From Hyperoodon ampullatus (Eukaryota > Chordata > Mammalia > Artiodactyla > Ziphiidae), in assembly GCA_949752795.1 (NCBI GenBank), contig OX457064.1, forward strand, positions 41,846,368 to 41,910,367: DNA of 64,000 bases. The letters are read 5' to 3'. Position 1 is the first letter of the stretch; each line of letters starts with the position of its first letter. The notes beneath the pieces were generated by a model. It was not told where the DNA came from and did not search any database. It saw nothing but the letters and a program-made list of their open reading frames with translations. A program made the translations under genes and the position numbers. This document shows positions 22,666-35,115 of this stretch, piece after piece.

Positions 22666-25600
22666 GTAAGGCAAAAAATTGCTTTCAAAGGAGGGGAAAA
22701 GCAACTCTAGAAGGGGAGAAAAAAAAAGTCCTGAACTTGCTGTCTTAATGTTCAGCCCAATTAATTGAGCTCTAAAAGAGCCACCTCATGTGTCATGCAT
22801 ACATTAGAGCCTCTGATGAGTTTGTCTTGGGGGAATCTGGGACTGCACTACCCAGTGTCATCACAAATTACCAGGAGAAATTGCTTCCAGCTCACAATCA
22901 CATCTGCTTTTGGCAAGAACTAATGCACCAAGACTTCAAGTTCTAAGCCTCTGTTCAGATTTTAATTGCAATTGATCAGGTTTATATTATTGTACCTCGA
23001 GAGACCTCCTAGAGCCAGAACTCGGCTTGCTGTTTCCTTTAGAGCAGTGCATATCATTATTTGGTGTTCTGGCGGAGGACTTTTCTGATGGCAGAAATTA
23101 GTTTCTCTGGGTTCATCAGGACGGGATGCTTCAAGATTTAAGTGCAAGTGTCTTCTTTCCACCTTGTTCACAACACAGAACGTTAGGTGTGTATCCAATG
23201 CTAAGGAAATCCATGGCTTTAAAATAAATCTTGGGGGGATTGGAGGATTTTAAAAATGTTTTCTGTTTGTTACTATGATGTGATGTTTGTTGAAATTGAC
23301 CTTTGCTATTATAACACTTTTATTAGGATTTATTTAATATAGCAAGGAGATATTTAAAGGCATTACTTTTATTTTTGATTGCTTTTTGATAAAATTTTGT
23401 GTTGCAGTCTATTGTATCTTTTATTGTGAAACTTTATTTTGTAGGAACAAGGAGATATTGCTTCAGTACAGCTTTATACAACTTGAGAAATGTCTAATGT
23501 TGAGGGACTTTTGTTGGCGTCTATAATTTGAAATTTTTCTTTTGGATTTGGTATACTAAATGTGAAATAATAATTTTATCCTACGATGTGTTTTGTGGGA
23601 AATACAAAGAAAATTGTAGATATTTAGGTATTGAGTATAGCTGTGTTATTTCTGTCTTTGCATTACATGGGAAACAGCAATTTTTGGAACAGATTTTTAA
23701 GATGGTTCAAAGAAGAGAGAGGGTCTCTTTAAATGGAACCCAAGCATTGCTGTTGCTACTTTGAGGCAGACTGCTGTGTTTTTTCTAGTGGTCTTGCTTG
23801 CAGTTGATCAAGTTGCTGTTAGCATGTAAAATAAGTTTCTTTGTTTTGCTGATATTCTAGTTCCTCCAAAGGGCTTCTGCAATCTTTATAAAGCTTTTAA
23901 GTTAAATAGCTTTTCCAGTATCCCTTTGCAAGGGTGATTGTATTTGTATGTTAATGAAAGGTAAGTATTAATGAACGTTTTAGTTACATTTAAAGGTCAT
24001 TTTGCTTGTCACTGTAAATGAAACTTATTGCAATAGATTACTTATTATTGTAACATAAGCCATATATTCAAATGTAACTTTCTCAAGAAAAATCTGCACA
24101 GAGGCTCTTGCATGAATTTTATCTGTTAGTTTTGCAAAGTTAAATGTTGTGAGAACATTATATTTATGAGGGAATTTATTCGCTTATCCAAAATACCTTC
24201 AGATATCTATTTTAATTGTTCTGGAAGGTTTGTTGCTTCTTAAGATGTTTAAGTCTCATTGATTCCAAGTCAGTGCACTTGCTGGCAGATTTTGAATGTG
24301 CACAGCAACTCTGTTCCTGGAATTTAAAAATGTGGAATCTGTGACAGACTCTTACCATTTTATAATCAGTTTCAGTGCAGTGTTTTACTTTTGACTTGTT
24401 TTGTTTCTTTGTCCCTCAGTTAAGTGATTTGGTAATTTATCCAAGTTTATTTTAAAACCCTGCACTGAATATTCTTACCCATGATAATTAACTTACCTGT
24501 AAATCAGATCTGAAGATTTAGCTTTATATAAAATAAACCTAGAAAATGATTGATGTATTTGAAAGAACATGGACTTTTACTTAGAAAATAATTTATAAGC
24601 TTAAATAAGTTCAGGAATTAATCCTCGGAGTGTTTTACTGAATACCCAGGTGGGCTCCTATTTACAAACCATGAGTAAGATTGCATTTTAGGATAATTTA
24701 AACATTTTTTCAGAATACTTTACATTAATTTATCCTGTCATGATATAAGCATAACATTAATTTTATTTTTAAAAATCTAAGAGTAAGAAGAGAGGTGGGT
24801 TTTTAAAATTATCTGTTAATGGACTGCACATTTATTTTTAGCAATTTTATATAATTATGCTATTTGCATTAGTATTTTAACTTATCCCACATCTTGAACA
24901 ATATTAGCTAAGAAGAGATCTCAGAATTATACTAGTTTATTTGTAGCTAGATCTGTTCATTTATGTTCTTCTGGTCATCCAGAAATTAAAACTTTGCCAA
25001 ACTGGCAGGCTATAAACGGTTTACATATTTCTTTTCATAATTCTTTATCGCCAAGAAAGGGACCGTGGAATTTTAAGGCATCTTGACCCTTTTAAAAAGA
25101 CCATTGGCAATTAACCAAGTTTCTCCCATAAGAATCCCACTGGGAAGTTAAACAGGTCTAAAAATGTTACTAGGCAGGAGAGTCAAGGTACTTGTAATGT
25201 GTCACATGAATTTTAAAAAAATTATCAAAGTCCCTAAATACTTGGGAAATAATATATTGTTTCAGGTTTAATTTATTTTTTTCCTGTAAAAATTTTTATA
25301 AGGTAGACACGAAGTGTAACATGGATTGGTCATAGGTAAATTATTATGGATTATGAAATGTGTTTTATGTCCAAGGAAAAATTTGGATAGATAAGGCAGG
25401 ACTTTTTTGAGGGTGGGGTTGGAACCAGTATTTTCAATTCACTAAAGTCCTCTCCAAAAAATATGCTTCCATTCTTCCCCCAAATTTCTAAACAGGGATC
25501 AAAAATATGTTTTTGAAGAATATAACTTTATATTAGTATCACTTTTGAAGTACTAACACTGCAATTTTAAGGTTTTTTTTTAACATATACACCACAACTT

Positions 25601-27081
25601 AAAATAATCACATCTTATTCTGAAGAAAATTGAAAAGGTAACGTTTTCAGTGACCAGAGTAGCAGTTAAAAAAGTGAAGAATGTGCTTATTTTAAATTTT
25701 GCCATAGCCACTTTATATTGTCATTTTACTGTGTACAATTCTTTATTGATTCTTTGACTTTTGAATTAGATTGCCACTGACAGAAAGGCAATTCCCATTA
25801 TTTGATGCCATGAAATAATGAGTTCAAATATCAATTCTATCAACATCCTGGTAACATCCTGTTTTTTTAAATGCTGCTTTAAGGAAGAGCATCCTAGAAA
25901 TTCATAGTTAAAATGGAACCTTTTGTGTGGGGGGGACAGAAATAGAAGGATGTAAAATTGAGTTAAAAGAGGATCACGTTCTTTTAAAGTTGCTTGTTAA
26001 AGTTTACCTTTAACACAACTTAAAGAAAAATAATACATTTCATATGTATCTAATATAAATACATAGCAACTTTTGAGTGTTATTTTTGATGTTGATCTAG
26101 ATGTCCTTGAGGTTTCTTTTCATCAGTAATATTAAGGAAAATTGTCGATAGTGATTCGCTGCCATCAGGGTAGAATGTTTTTCAATTGTGTCGTAAGTCA
26201 AGTTTCATGCTGCCAGGACACTTGAGTCAAAGTTGTGCCTCCAAGAATACACTAAAGATTATTATTACCTCATGCCCTCATGCTGATAAGCTTTCTTCCT
26301 TTTGTTTTATGTGACCTTCTATTAATAGTCAGGTTTGCTGAAAAGTAGAGATGTCATTCTATCTCCTCAGTTCACTTTAGTGGCTGATACTAAATTTATA
26401 ATCAAAGTCATTTATTATGAATTTCCTCAAATAATATGTGCTCTTGTTACTCAATATACATAATGCCACCCATAATACACAGTAGTCATGATGTACTCAT
26501 TTTTATTTTTTTAAAACTAGACTGTTTCTTTTTGAAACGGAACATAAATTGGGTATGTACTCATGATTTTTTTTTAAATGTGAGGCAGTAAGGAGAACAG
26601 GCTTTAAAAACGACATTATTTTGTGTGGTTTAAATAAAAAAGGAATTGAGAATTAGGCATTAAATTACAGAAGTCCATACTATTTCTTAGAGTTGAGCAA
26701 GAGTCATTGTATGGGGGGAGGGGGGAGCTACTATCCATCTTTTTCTTGTACCAGGAAATACTCTAAACTATGAAACAAAGACTTCTTGTTTGGACTTCAT
26801 TAAAGGATAGCAGGTAGAGTAGATGTATTCTATTTCTCAACATTTACTGGAAGTATATAAATGCATTTTCATCTAGGGTCTATTTGCAACATAGAAAAAT
26901 TTGTTAAAAATAGAATTCGGATTTGGTGTAGCCTAGATATCGGTTTTCCAGAGGGTCCTAATACATGTTAATGAAATATTGCTGAGCTTTTCTAATTCAG
27001 TTACAGAAAATGTATAATTTCTTGAATTTCATAATATAACTTTATTTCCTTTGATCTGTACACAACATTGTAATTAAAATA

Positions 27082-27102
27082 ATAATAATGATAATAATAA
27101 TA
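27082..27102 (+). repeat. (AAT/ATA)n short microsatellite
   Basis: About seven AAT-type units with one G interruption (aataataataatgataataa). Confidence 0.8.
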
Positions 27103-27697
27103 GAAGTCAGACCTCAGTAGCATTAGAGAAAATATATGGGTAATAACAACAGTTCTGAGCTATGCTTAAGTTTTCAAGCCTCTCTATAGGTTAGAGTTAG
27201 TTAGGAAATTGAAGTTGATTTGAGACTAAAGACAACTAAAACTGTTTTCTTTCTTTTAGAGCATACAGAAGGAATGCCTTTATCAATATTAAAGATGTTT
27301 TTGTCATGGGGAAAATGCACCCCCTTTTTTCGTCTGTTTAAATGTATTTATACTTCTGCATTAATTAATGTTTATACATTGGTACAATCATTTTAATGTT
27401 AAAAGCGATGTGGTATAAAACCAGGCTTAGTGGCCTCATGATTATTTTCTTCCATGGCCTGAAGCTTCATTTTAGGATTAAACAAAATATGACTGTGTGA
27501 AGGTTGATTTTCTTGTTGTTTTACTTTTATTTAAAAGAAAATTTAAATTTCTTTAGAGAAACTTGTTTCTTAACCCTGTGAGAGTGAAATGCTACTAAGT
27601 TCAGCAATAAACTATTATAATCTTAAGATAAAAAGAACATTTGAATAATAAGCAAGAAAAATAAGGTATTTCTTTAATGGTTTGGCTTTTTTTCCCC

Positions 27698-27750
27698 CCT
27701 TCCTTCTTTCCTTCCTTCCACCCACCCATCCATCCATTCATCCGTCCGTC
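27698..27750 (+). repeat. (CTTC)n/(CCAT)n compound microsatellite
   Basis: Cttc/ccttc units grade into ccat/ccgt/tctat units. ORFs over it are low-complexity artefacts. Confidence 0.85.
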
Positions 27751-28121
27751 TATCTTTACCTCTTTTCTTTTTTCCTTCTTAGTTTTATACATTCAAGTTT
27801 CTGTGACAAATTACCCTATAAAGCAGGATGGGTTAAACATATGTAAATATATGGATTTAACTTTGTCATTTATTTAAACGTGTACCTTAATGGATTTGAG
27901 CTGTATTTGAGACAGAGCAATAAAACTGGTATGTTTATACTGCAAGTTCAAGTTGACTTGCTTTAGCTTCTCTGGAAGGGTGTGACATGAAAAGATTGCG
28001 GTTGGGCCCCATGGCTCATGCTGGACTGTGTTTTTGTGAATGGAGGCGGAACTCCAGCTCTGCCTGCTTGTCTGGAGGAATTGCTGAGGAGATCAGCTGT
28101 CTCATTCACGGGCAGAAAGAA

Positions 28122-28139
28122 TGACTCATACATCTTCCG
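28122..28139 (+). promoter_or_regulatory. Candidate AP-1 / ETS composite site in ETV1 intron 3
   Basis: A perfect AP-1 site TGACTCA (28122-28128) is followed six bases later by CTTCCG (28134-28139), an ETS core on the opposite strand. A CAGCTG E-box lies 23 bp upstream (28094-28099). The block 27960-28180 around it is repeat-free and GC-richer than its surroundings. AP-1/ETS pairs are classic RAS/MAPK-responsive elements, so feedback control of ETV1 is conceivable. Confidence 0.35.
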
Positions 28140-28575
28140 CCTTGTTTGGCTCCAGGTCATTGTTACAGTGGATAGAACTGGTTTTAATTAAATATTAACC
28201 CCTTTTCAACTTGACATTTGTTTCAGTTGTAATTTTTCCACTTTTTCCCTAGCTTTAAAAGAAAACCTGACAGGCGCCTAGTTTGTAAGAAAAAGGGGGT
28301 TTTTACTTGTTTGCAGCCAAACTTGGAAAATATTTCAGCACTCACCTTTCTTTAAGTAATGATTATTACTTTATTTGAAGGTTTAAAATAAGCACAAAAG
28401 ACAGACAAACTCTGTTTAAAAATTGTCCACTCCCCACCCCAGCCCCGCCCAAGAAATGTTAGTTAAGAAAGTATATTAAAATTCAAAATAAGGGTTAGTG
28501 GTTCTGTGACATCAAGATTGTGATTAATATTTTCATGGGTTTCTTTCTCATAATATGTATTGCGATGTAGTAGAA

Positions 28576-28613
28576 TGAGAGAGAGAGAAAGAAAGAGAGA
28601 GAGAGAGAGAGAG
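28576..28613 (+). repeat. (GA)n microsatellite
   Basis: GA units with two AAA interruptions in ETV1 intron 3; the serine/leucine-rich ORFs on the other strand are artefacts. Confidence 0.9.
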
Positions 28614-30139
28614 GGATAGGAGAAACAACTTTGGATAATAATGTAGGTAAATAGCTGAGAGTGCAAATACTTCCCTTTTAAAGGCGAAGTCCTGAGACTT
28701 GATGGCAACTTGTCTATTAATGTGTGATGAACTGATAGAAGCGCTCCAGCTATTACCAGTAAAATCCACATGCTTCATCTTCTTGAAAGCCTTTTATTGG
28801 TCTTTTGGTATATGCTTTCTCTTCTCCTTTCTTACTCTTTCCCCTTCCTCTTTAATTACAGAGTGTGGGGAAACATTTTCATTCCCCAAAGGTGATTATT
28901 CCAAGCATAGTTTATTATAGATAGCAGTGAAAAGACTAATTTATTTTTAGGTTCGCCTCTATTGTTAATTTTCCACTTTGGAGTTGGTATGGCTTGTCGC
29001 AAATTTTCAGGAAGCTGTAGTTTGCTACTTCACAGAATTCCCCGTGAATGGAGGAAAGAAAAGGAAATGTACGATACGAGTGTGGCAATACTTTGTCATA
29101 TTTTCCTTGCCCAGGTCCAACTTGTGTTTTTCGTTAGCTGCTTTCCTTTGACTCTAACTTGAAGTTAGAGGTAGACTTCAGCTTTTGTCCATTTAAGTAG
29201 CATGCTGCTTCATTTGGTCTATTCAGTTTCTTAAGATTAGCTTCTGTGAAAATGTGAGTCATATGTTTTTTGTTAAAATTCTGGAATATGTTCAGGCATA
29301 AGTGTGAAGTATTTATTCAGTATGTTAAGGAGTTAGAACAGAAATAGCAGTTCTTATTCTTTTTACAAAATTGTTGGTATGTAGCTATTTTCTGTATTTG
29401 TGAGGTATAACTTCTGGTATCTTCTCCTCCTGAAGTTTTCCCTCCCCGACTCCCATCTCCCAACATACGCTGCTTATCCATCAGCGATTTTTATGCCTTT
29501 CTTGCAGTGATATATATCATTGAATTGCAACTTTGTCTTCTGATAGTAAGAAAAAAAAAGTCTGGCCTTTGGGACAGTCATACCAGCATATTCTGTTACA
29601 AATACATTTTTGTTACTCACCCGCTATTTTTAACTATTCCTGTAAGGGGATATTACGTTTTTATTAGATTCTTGTAAATGTTGGCTTTTTAAAAGCATAG
29701 TAATTGCTGTGGTTGATAATTTTGCATCTCAGTAGTTATCTGGGTTTAGCTGTTAATTTCAAAGGAAAACCAAAACCAGCGGATATGGTGGGGAAAATGT
29801 GTAGGATTTGATTCTGTCTGCCCGCTGTTATTTATTAAATAGATATTAAAAACATTTTTTTGTAATTTTTTTTGGTGAAAAGACTTATTTTAATGGATAC
29901 TCCTCCACTTATAATTTGTGAGTCTTTGAGAAAAATCAGGTTTACTGTACTGTCAAAAAATGTTTATAGCTAAGAGAATGCTAATGTACAAATTTTAGCT
30001 GCGATTTTTATCTGTCTCCAATATAATTCATTAGAAGTAAAGATATTAAACTTGCATTGTAATGATTTGAGTAGTACTTCGTGTGTGAATTGAAAAAAAG
30101 GGATGGGTGGTAGAGGTTTGGAAAGAAGAATATAAGTAA

Positions 30140-30270
30140 CGTTTATTGAGTATCTGATATTGTGTCTGGCGTTGTGTTTAGACTATTCCATTTAATCCTC
30201 ATGAAAAACCTATATTATCACTATTAAACTGATGAGTAAAATGGAGTTCAAAGAGGTTAAATAATGTTAC
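30140..30270 (+). mobile_element. MIR/L2-like fragment in intron 3
   Basis: Motifs 'gtttattgagtatctgatat', 'catttaatcctcatgaaaaa' and 'aaagaggttaaataatgtta' follow MIR order. Strongly diverged. Confidence 0.6.
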
Positions 30271-31924
30271 ACAGTTTACACAGCATAACATCGAACAATG
30301 ATTTGAAGGTTGTTGGCCTTTAGTTAACCTTGGTATCAGGTATTAGTGGAATCGGAAGAAAAAAGTACCTCTTCCTCCAGTACAGGCTGATCAAATAGGT
30401 GTCAGTTCTAATTTGGAAAAAAGTGCTTAATTTGTTTGGTTTCCTTAAGTGGCAGAGGATGGAATTTGTCTTCAATAAACTTAAGTATTGGTGTACAGAA
30501 GAACTTTGTTAGAAAATAATTGAATGTCAAACTGCATATGTCTTGGTAATAGGCAAGATTATCATTTGTTCTGCTCTTAATAATATAACATAAATTTATT
30601 TTAACTAAATATTTGTTTTTTTAAATCCTATTAAATAAGCTGACACAACAGACATTTTAATTCTATGTATGTTGTGTTCCTTTTTTATACAGAATTTTTT
30701 AAATGTAGAATTTCTTTTTATATGATTTTTTTTCTTAACTCAATTACCAACACAAAACTTTTTCAGCAAAGACTGATTATGTTAATAAGAATTCCCCATA
30801 CAGAATAGGCACTTTTAAAAAAATTAATTGACATCTGTTTTAGTATGACTTGATTGGATAAAAAGTTTCACTATTAGATAATACTAGTAAAGTAATACTA
30901 GCTAATCAGGTTATAGCTAAAGTTAATTAGGATGATAACTTATTATAAACCCAGCTTTTATATAGTTTGTATGTCTGTAAATGTGCATATTTGTGTGTGC
31001 AGGTGAAAACTCATTTTTGTAATATGTCAATTTGGAATAGGTTATTTTGACATCTAAATTAACTGTGATGAAAATATTCTAGAAGTGAAAAATATACTTG
31101 TGTTTTGATTGCCAAATACATTAAGTTCTTGCTCTTCAGAATTTTTTTCCTTTACTAAAAATAGGGTAGTCATTTGACATTAGGACTGATGAAATAGTGA
31201 TATTCTTTTGTTAGTGCTAAATAGTCACCTGGAAAATATTTTGCATGAAAAGACTAAGTTTGTTTTTATTATTTATTATTTTTATTATTGTGACCACAAT
31301 CATTGAGATATAATATTTTATTATATATGACCAAAATCAATGATAATCTTTTCATGTAAAAAACTTTGTCACATATTTTGGCCAAATTTAGGGCAAACAT
31401 TTTTAATTATGGTAGTCTAATTGGCAGTAGACCGAACATATCAAAAGCAGATATTTCTAAAAAGCAGAGGGATATGTATAGTAATTACACATCATTTGAA
31501 AGAATTGTGTGGTTAATTTAAATGGGCCGCTTAAGCACCGGCAGTAGGTGAATTGAAATACTTCTTACTCCATTCTTGCAAAAACAAAAACCAAAAAACC
31601 CCCCACGGCATCTAATGGAATTCCTGTAGCTTCTTTTATTTTGCATGTTTCTTTTATTTCCATGTGGCAGGTGAAATTCAGAGGGACTACAGCTGCCACC
31701 ATTTTATTTCTGACATATGTGTTTTCTGGTTGACATTGATGATGGCTTCTATTTCTCCTCCCAAATATTGCTGTCAATGCCATTTTAAATATGAGCTCAT
31801 TGGCAAATAATCGGAGGTTTGGTCTCAGTCTAAAAAGCTCTTCCATGAGAGATCTTACTTGACATTCTTTATGCCTTGGCAGTTTCTCTCTTAATTTTGT
31901 TTTCTTTTTTTTTTTTTTCTTCAG

Positions 31925-31978
31925 CTCAGGTACCTGACAATGATGAGCAGTTTGTGCCAGACTATCAGGCTGAAAGTT
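31925..31978 (+). CDS. ETV1: ETV1 coding exon 4 (end of activation domain, COP1 degron)
   Basis: The exon has 54 nt after a pyrimidine-rich acceptor (ttcttcag) and before donor gtaagt. It completes A61 and encodes QVPDNDEQFVPDYQAES (residues 62-78) plus one base of the next codon. Two VPD tripeptides, at residues 63-65 and 71-73, sit in acidic context. PEA3 proteins are known to be recognised by the COP1 ubiquitin ligase through VP-type motifs in this region; loss of this part in cancer fusions stabilises the protein. The phase-1/phase-1 structure means this exon too can be skipped in frame. The following intron is open to the end of the window. Confidence 0.96.
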
Positions 31979-33069
31979 GTAAGTATACTATGACTCATCT
32001 CTTGAACTTTTCTTTGTCTTTGTTTCCTGCTTTTATCCTTTCTCTTTGGTTGGTCTCCACTTCCAGTGTCTTTTCTTGCATTGTGTCCGTGCCATTTTAG
32101 CTTACAGTCATGAGGAGATTGTATTTGTCGGGTTGTGACATCAGTAGAACCCCTGTAGGATCTGAGCAGAGCTTAGGAAAACTGTTTGGATTAAAAGAAG
32201 GTCCTGTTCTCTATTTTGTTAATATCCTTGGAGAAGAAACAGGGTGTGATCCATGAACATGCAAGTGTTTACTTCCAGCTTTTCAGTATGTTCAGCAGGA
32301 AAAGTGTGTGTGCTGATGGGAGACGGTCAGTAGTTCAAATCCTCATGAGATTTATTGTATAACATAAAAATCTTAGACCACGCATCCTCTGGCTTATTGT
32401 ATTATTTTACGTTCATGAACTTTCACCTGCTTGGATTTAATTTTTAGCCTCATTATCTGCTTCCTGGTTGCAGTCACACAAATGCAAGTAGCCATTGGCT
32501 TCTCTTAGGATCCCTTCTGTGTTTCTTTCCCCGAGCCTTGCTCCAGGGCTTGTCATAGCATGTGAGAGGAGTGATTCAGGGGTTCTCCCCTCCTCTAATG
32601 GAAGAATGAGCATTTTGCCTGTATCAACATGGTTGCCTCGGGGTTTACTTCCGATATTTATGGTTTGCCTCTATCAGCAAACTGCAGCTATTGACCTGAG
32701 GTGTGAATAGTAAAGATAAGGGTATAAATGCCATCCTGATTATAAAACTGACCTAATACACTTTTGTTCTTTTAGCACCAATTAAAGCTCTAACTTGTTT
32801 CATTTTTCCAGGCCATTGACGTTTCACAGGAGGCAGTAGCAACAGCAACAACAGATGCTTAATACCTTACAACTTATCAAACCCATATTTTCACACCTAA
32901 TATCATAAATCTAACACAAATACCTACGTTACTTTGAGTAACAGATGTTCATGTGCAATGTTTTCACCTTTTATGTTTGCTATCTTACATTTCCCAGGTG
33001 TCAAGGGTTGTAAGAGGTTTCTTCCAGATTCTCTCCCGTGTTACATATTTTAGTTTGGCGTCATTACAG

Positions 33070-33290
33070 TTTTTTTTTTTTTCATTTGTGGTAAAATATA
33101 TATTACAGAAAATTTATCATTTGAATCCTTTTTAAGTGTGCGGTTCAATGGCAGTCACATTGTTGTACAAACATCAACACCATCCATTTCCAGAACTTTC
33201 TTATCATCCCTACTGAAAGTCTGTACTTACTAAAAAATAACTCCCCACTTACCCTGCCCCCAGCACCTGGTAACTACTGTTGTATCAGCT
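33070..33290 (-). mobile_element. Old L1M-type 3' end fragment
   Basis: The segment with 'aagtgtgcggttcaatggca', 'cattgttgtacaaacatcaa', 'ccatccatttccagaacttt' and 'cacctggtaactactgtt' is a well-known ancient L1 3' sequence. The orientation is tentative; the T-run at its left edge (33070-33082) fits the A-tail of a minus-strand copy. Confidence 0.65.
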
Positions 33291-33904
33291 TGATTTTTGA
33301 TCTGAGAAGAGAATTTTCTGTACTGTTTGATATATTTATTAGACATAGGATTTCAAGAAACCTGTTCAGCTAAGGTTTAGACCTTAATTAGAGACTCTTA
33401 GAAATTCCCGGAAGGATGATGGCTAAGGAGGACAGCTAGGCAAGGTCTCCCTTTCTTCAGTAAAGTGTGGGAAGAGAATGGTCACATTTCTACATGTCCC
33501 TTCCTGTGAGGCACTGGAGCTCTTTCTAAAAACTAAACCTGTCATCTGAGTGGGAGAGTTAGTCTCATGGAGTCATTTTATATCTGAAGAAATTGGTAAT
33601 GATTTTAATACTCTACCAAACGCCTAAAGATAATTTTTTACTCCTTTTCTTATTTGCCCTCTTTTTGGTTTTTTGTATTCTTGATTAATTCGTCTCCCTG
33701 AACTCACTTCTCTAGGTTCACAGCATATGATTCTTTCTTTCTTTCTTTATTCCTTTGATTACTCCTTCTCAAGTCACTCATCTACTTTCCCTGTCTTTCC
33801 CAGGGTTCTGTCCCCAGACCTTTCCTCTTCTTTTCCTTGTGCCATGCCAGCACAGTCCCACAGAACTTTCTGCGATGATGGGAATAATCTATGTCTGTAC
33901 CGTT

Positions 33905-34070
33905 CAGTATAGGAGCCACTAACCACATTCCTCACTGAGCACTTGAACTGTGGCTAACGGGACTGAAGAAATTAATTTTTAATTAATTTATTTTTTATGA
34001 CTTTAAATTTATGTGAACACATGTGGCTCTCGGCTACTGTGGTCAGCATGCTTCTGTCGAGCTATGTCTC
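33905..34070 (+). mobile_element. Fragment of an old DNA transposon-like repeat
   Basis: It reads 'tcagtataggagccactaac', 'gagcacttgaactgtggcta' and 'acatgtggctctcggctact', a combination common in a mammalian MER-type element. Family and orientation are uncertain. Confidence 0.55.
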
Positions 34071-34299
34071 CTATGTCGTTTTCTCTAGTGCGGGTCTCCA
34101 GTCTGTCCCTGTCTACTGAACATCTGGTGTCCCTGATCCACCACTGAGGTCCTGGTGCAGATTAGAAAAACGCAGCACCTCTGCACTCACCCCCTCCGCC
34201 CTCAGCTGAGCATCAGCATAAAACAACATTTACATAGCACACCCAGCTTTCAATGTGATGCTCCACTGACAGTTCACTCTCAGTAAGGCCAATGGTGAA

Positions 34300-35115
34300 A
34301 TCTTTACTTTTTTTCTGCCCAGCATCTCTCTTCAACTTCTGTTGCCTTTCTAAGTTGATGGCATCACCAATCCAAGCTGAAAACCTTTAATTTATCTTCA
34401 GTCCGTCCCAGTTCTTTACCATTAACCTCCCTTTGCTTACTAAGTTGTTAATTCTACATCTCAGAAGTATCTTAATTTCATGGCTTCGACTCCATTTCTA
34501 ATATTTCACTGCCTTAGTTCACACCCACTTTCTGCCTGCACGGAACTTGTGAATCAGCCTTCCTGTTGGTGTTCTCGCCTTCGGGTTTCCCTCCTTCCAG
34601 TCTGCTCTCTGCAATGATATTAACACAGAGCCATGTGACCTTGTTAATTTTCTCTTTAAACTTCTTTCGGGACAAAGTCCTAATTCTTTAGCTGTACAGA
34701 ACATTGTTCTATAACCTGGGCCTTGGCTATCTTTTCAGTTTTAACTCTTGCTATCCAAGCACCCTGTGTCTCTCCGTTCTCTAAACTTGAGCCTTTCTAA
34801 TTTTTCAGTTCCCCAAACAGAGTGAGCTCTCTTATGCCTCTTTACCTTTGCACGTGTTCATTTTGCTTTAAAATTTTTTTAAAGTTTGCTTTGCAGTTTG
34901 GTGTACCTCCAACTCCAGACTCAGCTGAGAGTTCACCGCACTGAGGTCTTTCTTGACCTTTCTTTGCATCATTACCCTGCAGAGTTAGACTCTATAGCAT
35001 CTTGTACCTTCTGTTTATTATAATATTTTAGATACATGTCGGTAAGACTGTGAACTTCTTGAGGATTAGGAGCATGTCATAGTCAGTATGCCTGGCGTGT
35101 TTCAGAAGCACAATA
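34300..35115. mobile_element. L2-like fragment(s)
   Basis: About 800 bp with L2-type motifs: 'gttgatggcatcaccaatcc', 'cttcagtccgtcccagttct', 'ctataacctgggccttggct' and, at the right end, 'actgtgaacttcttgagg', where the consensus has a 'gtgaactccttgagg' block. No open frame is left. Confidence 0.6.

Larger units (their letters stand above)
22666..31924 (+). other. ETV1 intron 3 (coding numbering), almost repeat-free
   Basis: In 9.3 kb I recognise only simple repeats (27082-27102, 27698-27750, 28576-28613) and one weak MIR (30140-30270). The rarity of transposons suggests selection against insertion, as around developmental enhancers. Slightly GC-richer, repeat-free islands lie at 22950-23200, 27960-28180 and 31600-31860 and are the best candidates for conserved non-coding elements. 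Conservation cannot be judged from one sequence. Confidence 0.7.

Noticed and set aside
28463..28778. Ser/Leu-rich minus-strand ORFs that look like repeat proteins
   Set aside because: They are translations of the (GA)n microsatellite.
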